A DNA stretch of 8,795 nt from Planctomycetota bacterium (GTDB taxonomy: Bacteria > Planctomycetota > Phycisphaerae > Sedimentisphaerales > Anaerohalosphaeraceae), in the NCBI GenBank assembly GCA_012519365.1, contig JAAYQH010000351.1, forward strand, positions 1-8,795, given 5' to 3'. Positions 1 to 5,802 of this stretch are shown here, one piece after another. Below the pieces are notes generated by a model. It was not told the DNA's origin. It saw nothing but the letters and a program-made list of their open reading frames with translations, and made no database searches. Position 1 is the stretch's first letter. Every line of letters begins with the position of its first letter. The translations under genes were made by a program, and so were the position numbers.

Positions 1-871
1 CGGATATATCCGCCATAAATTGCGGATCATCTGCAGCAATCTCGGCCAGTATCGTCTTAATCCACTCGAGAATTGCCTCGGCCGTTTGGCTCGGCAGCGT
101 TCGGATGTCAATTTCGATTTCACAGTAGTCCGGCACGATATTTGTTCCCGTCCCACCGACAATACGGTTGATACTCAGCGAACAGCCGCCCAGCAAGGGA
201 TGCGGCGTATGCGGGATAGTCGCCTCTTTGAGCCGATTGAGTACTGCATTGATTTTCAATATTTCGTTGATACCCAAATGCGGCATAGAGCCGTGCGCCG
301 TGCGGCCGTGTGTGGCAATCTTCAGCCATAAAATGCCGCGATGTGCCCGCAAAATCTGCAAATCGGTCGGCTCAGGGATCAGCACCCCCACCGGCTTTTC
401 AAAACGCCTGTGGTATTGCTGAATAAACCGCTTTGCGCCGCAACTGTCGGTCTCCTCGCCGGCGGTGGCAGCAAAGAGGATATCGCCGCCCAGCCGATCG
501 GGATGTTGAGCGATTTCGACCAGCGCTGTCGCAACCGCGACGATGCCGCCGAGCATATCGGTGGTGCCGCGGCCATAGACTCGGCCATCTCGCAGCATCG
601 CCTCAAAAGGCGATGTGGACCAGTTTTCCGCCGACGCCGGTACCACATCGAGGTGGGCCGCCACCAGCAGCGTCGGACGATTTGGTTTGTCCGGACCTTT
701 TAGATGTACCCACAAATTGGCTCGTTTGCTATCCCAAATGTCAATTTCTGCCGACAGTCCATGCTGAGAAAAAAAATCCTTCAAGACACAGGCCGCCTGT
801 CGTTCGCCGTTGGCCGGTGTTGGCGCAGCGGCTACCAGTTGTTTTATCAGGGTAATCATAGCAGACATCAT
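1..871 (-). CDS. M20 family metallopeptidase/deacylase (ArgE/DapE type), partial
   Basis: The minus strand reads open from an ATG at 869-871 to the left edge, giving 290 residues of a longer protein; the C-terminus is outside the window. M20 enzymes are cytoplasmic di-metal (usually zinc) amidohydrolases that remove acyl groups from amino acids (acetylornithine, succinyl-diaminopimelate) or cleave small peptides. Visible motifs in order: AAHLDVVP (H73, D75), YGRGTTDMLGG (bridging D105), ATAGEETDSCGA (catalytic base E139, metal ligand E140), PEPTDL (E167), then the lid/dimerisation domain beginning near residue 180 with HGRTAHGSMPHLGINEI. All metal and catalytic residues expected in this portion are present; the last His ligand would lie beyond the edge. 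The start is uncertain: in-frame ATGs lie at 869-871, 866-868 and 857-859, none with a good Shine-Dalgarno, and the third (protein starting MITLIKQLV) fits the family N-terminus equally well. Substrate cannot be decided between ArgE-, DapE- and dipeptidase-like roles. It is divergent from the zinc-ribbon gene. Confidence 0.9.
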   Translation of the reverse strand, partial: MMSAMITLIKQLVAAAPTPANGERQAACVLKDFFSQHGLSAEIDIWDSKRANLWVHLKGPDKPNRPTLLVAAHLDVVPASAENWSTSPFEAMLRDGRVYGRGTTDMLGGIVAVATALVEIAQHPDRLGGDILFAATAGEETDSCGAKRFIQQYHRRFEKPVGVLIPEPTDLQILRAHRGILWLKIATHGRTAHGSMPHLGINEILKINAVLNRLKEATIPHTPHPLLGGCSLSINRIVGGTGTNIVPDYCEIEIDIRTLPSQTAEAILEWIKTILAEIAADDPQFMADIS

Positions 872-934
872 ACCAATCCAGTCTCAAAAGAAAAGTCAAA
901 CCGTCGCGGCAAAACATGTTTTTTTGGATTTTTG

Positions 935-963
935 TTGCAGATAGCCCCATTTGCCCCCATAAT
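935..963 (+). promoter_or_regulatory. candidate sigma70-type promoter for the zinc-ribbon/rnhA-purN unit
   Basis: TTGCAG (935-940) and CATAAT (958-963) are separated by 17 bases. This matches four of six bases of the -35 consensus and five of six of the -10 consensus. Transcription would start near 970, leaving a leader of about 44 bases before the ATG at 1014. It is a prediction from consensus only. Confidence 0.45.
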
Positions 964-1013
964 TGAAGTTTTGAAGACCATGTGTTGAATTAAAAAGTGA
1001 AAAGGGACGGCCA

Positions 1014-1748
1014 ATGGGACCGATATTGAATGGTTTATTAAACCTTCAACGGGTGGAAAATCGGCTTCGGGCGGCGAAGACCAAACTGGCACGCTGTCGA
1101 AGAAGTCTGCTTTTTCAGGAAAATCAACTCCGCGCTCTGCAAAATGGGCTGGAGGCCAAACAGGAAGAAGTCAAGATGGCCAAAATCCAAGTGGACCGTC
1201 TTGAATTGGAATTAAAAATTCGCGATGAGCAAATCGCCAAACTCCGAACCGCCCTCAATCTGGCTCGCACGAACAAAGAGTACTCCTCTATTCTGACGGA
1301 ATTAAACACCGCCAAAGCCGATGATTCCAAGTTGGAAAGTCAAGTTCTGGAACTGATGAAAAACATCGAAACGGATCAGGCGGCATGTCGTGAAATTCAA
1401 CAGCAGATTGAAGAGCAAAAAGCCAAGGTCGAACAGGTGCGACGGGACGTGGATGCCAAGGCCATCGAACTTGAAAAGGAGATTGAAGAAATACAACGGG
1501 AATGGGACGCCGCCGCTTCGAAAGTTCCCCCTGCGGCGCTGCATATCTTTGAGCGAGTGGCCGAAAGTTACGACGGCGAGGCCATGGCAATGGTCGAGCA
1601 AGTGGATGAAAACTCAGTGTCCTTTACCTGCGGCGGCTGCTTTATGGGGGTTCCTGCTGAAGTGGTCAATATTTTGTCCGGCAAAGATGAGATTATTCGC
1701 TGCAGCAATTGCACGCGGATTTTGTATTTGAAAAATCACGACTTGTGA
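1014..1748 (+). CDS. coiled-coil protein with C-terminal C4 zinc ribbon (CT398/zf-RING_7 type)
   Basis: A 244-residue acidic protein. Residues about 10-170 are heptad-rich and almost free of Gly/Pro, as expected for a long antiparallel coiled-coil hairpin. They include the family signature TNKEYSSILTEL at about 90-101. The C-terminus holds a zinc ribbon with two Cys pairs, C206-x2-C209 (CGGC) and C230-x2-C233 (CSNC), 20 residues apart. This is the architecture of the widespread bacterial 'C4-type zinc ribbon' family that includes Chlamydia CT398. Its biochemical role is not established; nucleic-acid or secretion-apparatus binding has been suggested for members. No catalytic residues are visible and no signal peptide, so it is probably cytoplasmic. 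The start is supported by an AAAGGGA Shine-Dalgarno at 1001-1007, six bases upstream. The stop overlaps the GTG of the RNase HI-PurN gene (GTGA), so translational coupling is likely. Family assignment is secure; function is not. Confidence 0.88.
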   Translation: MGPILNGLLNLQRVENRLRAAKTKLARCRRSLLFQENQLRALQNGLEAKQEEVKMAKIQVDRLELELKIRDEQIAKLRTALNLARTNKEYSSILTELNTAKADDSKLESQVLELMKNIETDQAACREIQQQIEEQKAKVEQVRRDVDAKAIELEKEIEEIQREWDAAASKVPPAALHIFERVAESYDGEAMAMVEQVDENSVSFTCGGCFMGVPAEVVNILSGKDEIIRCSNCTRILYLKNHDL

Positions 1749-2803
1749 GCACTCAGAAAGTTATTATTCATACCGACGGAGGCAGCCGAGGCAATCCGGG
1801 GCCCGGGGCGGCCGGCTATACCATCGACGACGCCGGCGGCAGGCGACTGGCTGCGTGCGGCTTTTTCCTGGGTAAGGTGACCAATAATTACGCCGAGTAC
1901 ACCGCCGTCGGCAAGGCTCTGCGACACGCCCAACGTATCGGCGCCCGCCACGTGGAACTTTACAGCGACAGCAATCTGCTCGTTCAACAAATCAACGGCC
2001 ATTACAAAGTCAAAAGCGACGCCATCCGCCCGCTCTACCAGCGGTGTATGGAAATTCTTAACAGTTTTGAGTCGTGGCGAATTATTCATGTGCCGCGGGA
2101 GCAAAACACCGAAGCAGACAAATTGGCCAATTTGGCGATGGACGCCCAACATGACATTGATCAGACGCCTGGCGCACTATCCGGCAAAACCGTTCGGCTG
2201 GGTATCCTGCTCAGCGGCAGCGGTCGAACGATGCTTAATCTTCACCACGAAATCGCAGCCGGCCGGCTCAATGCCAAAATCGTGCGGGTTATCAGTTCAC
2301 GCTCAACCGTTGTCGGTGTCCAGCGGGCGCGGGAGATCGGGCTTGAACCGGTGGTGATCCGCCGAAAGGATTTTGCCGACGTGGAAAGTTTTAGTACCAA
2401 ACTGGCCCAAGAGTTGGACACGGCCGGCGTCGATTTGGTTGTACAGGCCGGCTGGCTGTGTTTGTGGCACATCCCGCCGCATTTCGAAAACCGTGTGATG
2501 AACATCCACCCGGCCCTGCTGCCGGCATTCGGCGGGCAAGGGATGTGGGGGCATCATGTTCACGAGGCGGTACTCAAGACTGGCTGCAAAATCAGCGGTT
2601 GTACGGTGCATTTTTGCACCAACGAATACGACGCCGGACCAATCATCATTCAACGGGCCTGCGAAGTTTGCGACGATGACACCCCCGATACGTTGGCCGA
2701 CCGGGTCTTTGAACAGGAATGTATCGCCTACCCCCAGGCAATCGCCTTATTTGCCCAAGGCCGCCTCAAAGTCCAGGGCAACATTGTCAAACGCCTGCTA
2801 TAA
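1745..2803 (+). CDS. RNase HI domain fused to phosphoribosylglycinamide formyltransferase (PurN)
   Basis: One uninterrupted frame encodes two enzymes. Residues about 5-135 are RNase HI: HTDGGSRGNPGPG carries D11, NNYAEYTAV carries E51, LYSDSNLLVQQ carries D75 and NTEADKLAN carries D125, so the DEDD metal-binding set is complete. It would cleave the RNA strand of RNA-DNA hybrids. Residues about 148-352 are glycinamide ribonucleotide formyltransferase (third step of purine synthesis, 10-formyl-THF donor): LLSGSGRT (155-162) is the phosphate loop, MNIHPALLPAFGG holds catalytic N253 and H255, and VHFCTNEYDAGP holds H289 and D296. The four correspond to E. coli PurN N106, H108, H137 and D144. The linker is only about 12 residues. 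I chose the GTG at 1745 because it overlaps the previous stop (GTGA) and gives a normal RNase HI N-terminus (STQKVIIHTDGG). An upstream ATG at 1709 lies inside the previous gene and adds residues unlike the family. An in-frame ATG at 2138 could in principle start a PurN-only product but has no Shine-Dalgarno. The full length of 352 aa is close to the sum of the two enzymes. Confidence 0.9.
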   Translation: MSTQKVIIHTDGGSRGNPGPGAAGYTIDDAGGRRLAACGFFLGKVTNNYAEYTAVGKALRHAQRIGARHVELYSDSNLLVQQINGHYKVKSDAIRPLYQRCMEILNSFESWRIIHVPREQNTEADKLANLAMDAQHDIDQTPGALSGKTVRLGILLSGSGRTMLNLHHEIAAGRLNAKIVRVISSRSTVVGVQRAREIGLEPVVIRRKDFADVESFSTKLAQELDTAGVDLVVQAGWLCLWHIPPHFENRVMNIHPALLPAFGGQGMWGHHVHEAVLKTGCKISGCTVHFCTNEYDAGPIIIQRACEVCDDDTPDTLADRVFEQECIAYPQAIALFAQGRLKVQGNIVKRLL

Positions 2804-2864
2804 GAGGAGCTCGCTGCCTGTTGCCGCTCTCGGGACGCCGTTTAAAAAACGCAATGGTTGACGG

Positions 2865-3830
2865 TTAGGGGGCAGATTGCAGTTGGCTTTGACGTTCTTC
2901 TTTGGGCCGGGTTTTCCAGCGGCGGTGGAGCCACCAGTATTGGGTTGGATCTTGTCGGATAAAGTCTTCAATGGCCTTGGTGTATTGCTGGGTGATCCAG
3001 CCCAGCGGCTCCGGTTTGTCGGCCCATTCTTCCGGCATAATCAGTCGGGTGCATTCGAGTTCAAAAAAGAAGCGATCACCCACGCGGCGGCTGCATCCGA
3101 TGCCGATCGGCAGGTTGTAATGGATGGCCAACAAACCGATGCTCTTGTAGGTACTGGCTTTGCGGCCGAAGAAATCCACAAACACCCCCTTTCGCCCTGC
3201 GTCCTGATCGGCGATAAAACCCAGCGTCGCTCCTTCGGAAAAGATTTGCTCGATCTGCTCGGTGGCGCCTTTTTTGTCAAGAATTTTCTGTCCCTTGCGT
3301 TGGCGAATTCCATACAAATAACGATTGATGTAGGGATTGTCCAGAGGCCGAGCGACACTGTAGATGTTAAAGCCAAACAGTCCCATCATATAGCCGATGA
3401 TCTCGAAATTGCCGTATTGAGCCGTCAAGAGAATCAGTCCTCGTCGTTCCTGCATCAGCCATTTAATCCGTTCAATATTGCGCGGCGCACAATATTCCCG
3501 CCAGTTGTCTTTTCGGACAATCCGAGGCGTAAAAAAGATGTCGATCGCCAGCATCGCAATCTGCTGAAATGACCGCCGCCCGACCCGCTCGATCCAGGCG
3601 GGGTCTTTATCGGGAAAACTGGCGCGCAGATTCTCCAGTGCCCGCTGACGGCCGCGATGGTAATACCGCCACATCAAACTGCCCAGCAGGCAGCCTGTCT
3701 TGAGGTTCCATTGCACCGGAAACAGCCACATTATGAACAGCGCGACCCGCATTGCAGCATAGCCAAGCCAATCCAGAACGGCATTGCGTTGTTTTTTCTT
3801 TTTTTTAGGTTTTTGAAACATGGGCACCAT
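2865..3830 (-). CDS. LpxL/HtrB-family lysophospholipid (lipid A) acyltransferase, atypical active site
   Basis: A 321-residue protein of the LPLAT family that transfers acyl chains to lipid A precursors or related lipids at the cytoplasmic face of the inner membrane. It begins with a basic patch (KPKKKKKQRN, 7-16) followed by a hydrophobic segment at about 17-39, typical of the N-terminal anchor. Family landmarks: NLRASFPDKD (about 68-77), LLTAQYGNFEI (134-144), SVARPLDNPYI (158-168), FIADQDAGRKGVFVDFFG (205-222) and YWWLHRRWKTRP (298-309). Length is close to the usual ~300. The family's catalytic H-x4-D/E motif here reads Q138-x4-E143, so the general-base His is replaced by Gln (codon CAA, complement of 3417-3419). 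Activity is therefore uncertain. Start choice is open: ATG at 3828-3830 or 3819-3821 (M4), neither with a clear Shine-Dalgarno. The gene is convergent with the PurN fusion (61 bp apart) and divergent from sppA. Confidence 0.88.
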   Translation of the reverse strand: MVPMFQKPKKKKKQRNAVLDWLGYAAMRVALFIMWLFPVQWNLKTGCLLGSLMWRYYHRGRQRALENLRASFPDKDPAWIERVGRRSFQQIAMLAIDIFFTPRIVRKDNWREYCAPRNIERIKWLMQERRGLILLTAQYGNFEIIGYMMGLFGFNIYSVARPLDNPYINRYLYGIRQRKGQKILDKKGATEQIEQIFSEGATLGFIADQDAGRKGVFVDFFGRKASTYKSIGLLAIHYNLPIGIGCSRRVGDRFFFELECTRLIMPEEWADKPEPLGWITQQYTKAIEDFIRQDPTQYWWLHRRWKTRPKEERQSQLQSAP

Positions 3831-3920
3831 CGTTGTGCATTCTATAAAACTATAATAAGAAAAAGGTCATTGCAAAATCGCAATATTATGTCGATTTATC
3901 GCATCCTGTCAAGTCTGGCG

Positions 3921-3950
3921 TTGACAGGCAAATCCGGTAACCGGTATAAT
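3921..3950 (+). promoter_or_regulatory. consensus-perfect sigma70-type promoter for sppA
   Basis: TTGACA (3921-3926) and TATAAT (3945-3950) both match the housekeeping consensus at all six positions, with an 18-base spacer. Transcription would start near 3957 and leave a leader of about 90 bases before the sppA ATG at 4047. The spacer ends in a perfect inverted repeat, CCGGT-A-ACCGG (3934-3944), abutting the -10 element and possibly an operator. I infer strong expression from the consensus match. Confidence 0.75.
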
Positions 3951-4046
3951 TTGCATCTGTTAAAAACCGGCGTTGCCAATCGCGACTACAACAGAATTAA
4001 GCAATTTTCGCTATATTCTATTCGATTAAAGAACAAGGAACGTTTT

Positions 4047-5093
4047 ATGGACTATAACCCTTCCGAAGATGATGCAAGGCAAGAGGTACCGACTTATCAC
4101 AGGCCGACTTATGAGCCGCCTCAAAGACGCGCCAAATTCAGTTTATGGCGGATTTTCTCATCAGTACTTCTTGTTTTGTCGATTTTGGCCAATCTTTTTC
4201 TGATTCTGGTAGTCCTTGCGATGGCAACTATGATTTCGCCGGCATCGATGGGCGATGCGCTAATCGAATCCACGCTGGTTGAGGGTAATCGACATGAAAA
4301 AATCGCTACCATTCACATCGACGGCATCATCGACGGCCGGACGAGCGACTGGGTCCAAAAACAGCTTGAAACCGCCGAAAAGGACCCATTGATCCAGGGC
4401 CTGATCGTTTGCATCAACAGCCCCGGCGGCAGCGTCTCGGCCAGTGACCAGATCCATTACGCCATCCACCGATACAAAGAACGCACCGGCAACCCCGTCC
4501 TCGCATTTATGCAATCGATGGCCGCATCGGGAGGATATTATTCCGCGGTGGCCTGCGACACCCTGATGGCCGAGCCGACCGCTATTACCGGCTCTATTGG
4601 GGTCATTATGAACCATCTGGTTATCAAGGATATGCTGGAAGAGAAACTGGGTGTCAAACCTGTTGTCATTAAAAGCGGCCGACGAAAAGACTGGCCCAGT
4701 CTGTTCAGCGAAACAACCGACGAACAGCGGCAATATCTTGACGAGCGGATCATCCAACCGGCCTATCAGCGATTTGTGCAGTTGGTTTCTGAAGGCCGAC
4801 GCGAAAAACTCACGGAGACAGAGGTTCGTGAGCTGGCTGACGGCAGTATCTTTACTGCACCCGACGCCCTGAGCAATAACTTAATCGACGACATTGGGTA
4901 TTTTGAACAAGCCATTAGCAAACTCAGTGAAAGGATTGGGCTGGCAAAACCAACGGTTGTCGAATACCGTGAAAAATTTTCCATGTGGAATCTGCTTGGC
5001 GCACAATCAAACCCTTCCGGCAACATCCGCACCGATGTGCTTGAGAAACTGCTCATCCCTCAGGTAATGTATCTCTGGGACGGGCGGCCATGA
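4047..5093 (+). CDS. sppA: signal peptide peptidase SppA, S49 family, membrane-anchored
   Basis: A 348-residue serine/lysine-dyad protease that degrades leftover signal peptides and membrane-protein fragments at the extracytoplasmic face of the membrane. An N-terminal tail of about 30 residues rich in Pro, Tyr and charge is followed by one hydrophobic segment (about 36-63), a signal anchor. The protease domain follows: IHIDGIIDG (89-97), VCINSPGGSVSASDQI (121-136), FMQSMAASGGYYSA (154-167) with nucleophile S161, ITGSIGVI (180-187) and IKSGRRKDW (208-216) with the predicted general base K214. The S-to-K spacing of 53 agrees with short, single-domain SppA such as that of Bacillus rather than the duplicated 67-kDa E. 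coli form. The ATG at 4047 is preceded by AAGGA (4035-4039), seven bases away. The reading frame is open back to 3657, but that part is antisense to the acyltransferase and is unlikely to be translated. It is expressed from the promoter at 3921-3950 and is convergent with araD (19 bp). Confidence 0.94.
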   Translation: MDYNPSEDDARQEVPTYHRPTYEPPQRRAKFSLWRIFSSVLLVLSILANLFLILVVLAMATMISPASMGDALIESTLVEGNRHEKIATIHIDGIIDGRTSDWVQKQLETAEKDPLIQGLIVCINSPGGSVSASDQIHYAIHRYKERTGNPVLAFMQSMAASGGYYSAVACDTLMAEPTAITGSIGVIMNHLVIKDMLEEKLGVKPVVIKSGRRKDWPSLFSETTDEQRQYLDERIIQPAYQRFVQLVSEGRREKLTETEVRELADGSIFTAPDALSNNLIDDIGYFEQAISKLSERIGLAKPTVVEYREKFSMWNLLGAQSNPSGNIRTDVLEKLLIPQVMYLWDGRP

Positions 5094-5120
5094 TCCACAG
5101 GCAAGAAGCCGCTTATTTTT
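5084..5120 (+). terminator. weak candidate intrinsic terminator after sppA
   Basis: GCGGC (5084-5088) can pair with GCCGC (5108-5112) across a 19-base loop, followed by TTATTTTT (5113-5120). The left arm lies in the last codons of sppA and the T-rich tract in the end of araD. The stem is short and the loop long, so this is a marginal call. Confidence 0.25.
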
Positions 5121-5802
5121 GGCCGTAATAGGCGTTTTTGCCGTGCTTTCGCAGATAGTGTTTGTCCAGAAGTATCTGTGAAATGGACGGCTGCCCGGGA
5201 TTCAGCAATAAGGCCCCTTGAGCCATCTGGGCAACTTCTTCCAGCACCACGGCATTCATTACTGCTGAAGCGGCATCTTTCCCCCACGTAAACGGCCCAT
5301 GATTGGCAACCAGCACCGCCGGAACCTGCATCGGGTCGGTCTGCTCAAAACGCCGAACAATCACCTTGCCGGTGTTTAATTCATAATCGGCTTGAATTTC
5401 GGCCTCCGTCATAACATCGGTTACGGGAACAGCACCGTAAAAGTGGTCGGCATGGGTCGTGCCCAAACAGGGGATTTCTCGGCACGCCTGCGCCCACATT
5501 GTTGCGTACCGTGAATGGGTATGGCAAATCCCCCCTACTTCCGGCCAGCGGCGATACAGCTCAAGATGCGTCGGCGTATGGGAGGACGGACGCAGCTCGC
5601 CCTCGAGCACCTTGCCGTTCAGGTCCAGCAGCACAATTTTATCCGGCGTCAGGGCGTCGTATTCCACGCCGCTGGGCTTGATAGCCACCACACCATGGAC
5701 CCGATCAATCGCGCTGACATTGCCCCACGTAAAGACCACCAACTTGTATTCAACCAAGGCCAAATTGGCCATGCACACGTGTTTTTTTAACGCTTCATGC
5801 AT
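5113..5802 (-). CDS. araD: L-ribulose-5-phosphate 4-epimerase AraD
   Basis: A 229-residue class II aldolase/epimerase family enzyme, nearly the length of E. coli AraD (231). It converts L-ribulose 5-phosphate to D-xylulose 5-phosphate, the last step of L-arabinose catabolism, in the cytoplasm with a divalent metal. Motifs in order: TWGNVSAID (N28), IKPSGVEYD (K42), PSSHTPTHLELY, ICHTHSRYATMWAQA (metal ligands H94, H96), GTTHADHFYG (catalytic D119), LVANHGPFTWG (metal ligand H168) and the C-terminal LLDKHYLRKHGKNAYYGQ with the Tyr pair (E. coli Y229 equivalent). The match is specific for the epimerase rather than fuculose-phosphate aldolase. One oddity: residue 75 is His where E. coli has Asp76, part of its metal site. 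The start ATG overlaps the araB stop by eight bases (ATGCATGA) and has AAGGA eight bases upstream, so it is co-translated with araB. Confidence 0.95.
   Translation of the reverse strand: MHEALKKHVCMANLALVEYKLVVFTWGNVSAIDRVHGVVAIKPSGVEYDALTPDKIVLLDLNGKVLEGELRPSSHTPTHLELYRRWPEVGGICHTHSRYATMWAQACREIPCLGTTHADHFYGAVPVTDVMTEAEIQADYELNTGKVIVRRFEQTDPMQVPAVLVANHGPFTWGKDAASAVMNAVVLEEVAQMAQGALLLNPGQPSISQILLDKHYLRKHGKNAYYGQK

Noticed and set aside
20..855. Several plus-strand open frames of 84-140 codons over the M20 gene
   Set aside because: The minus strand reads a continuous M20 protein with all expected motifs; the plus frames are Arg/Pro-rich shadows.
1709..1744. ATG at 1709 as start of the RNase HI-PurN gene
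   Set aside because: It would overlap the zinc-ribbon gene by 40 bases and add residues not typical of RNase HI. The GTG at 1745 with the GTGA overlap is the better start.
1736..2152. 138-codon minus-strand open frame over the RNase HI domain
   Set aside because: It is antisense to a domain with a complete catalytic set, so it is a shadow.
2804..2864. Possible terminator between the convergent PurN-fusion and acyltransferase genes
   Set aside because: Only a short AT-rich pairing (CGTTT/AAACG) and imperfect GC pairings are present; none makes a convincing stem with a T tract.
2877..3572. 231-codon open frame on the plus strand antisense to the acyltransferase
   Set aside because: It is a mirror frame of a well-supported gene, with no recognisable motif and no ribosome binding site.
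3657..4046. In-frame extension of sppA by 130 codons back to an ATG at 3657
   Set aside because: It runs antisense through the start of the acyltransferase gene and lies upstream of the promoter at 3921-3950. The sequence looks nothing like an SppA N-terminus, and the ATG at 4047 has a good Shine-Dalgarno.
4260..4757. 165-codon open frame on the minus strand within sppA
   Set aside because: It is antisense to the conserved S49 protease domain and shows no family resemblance.
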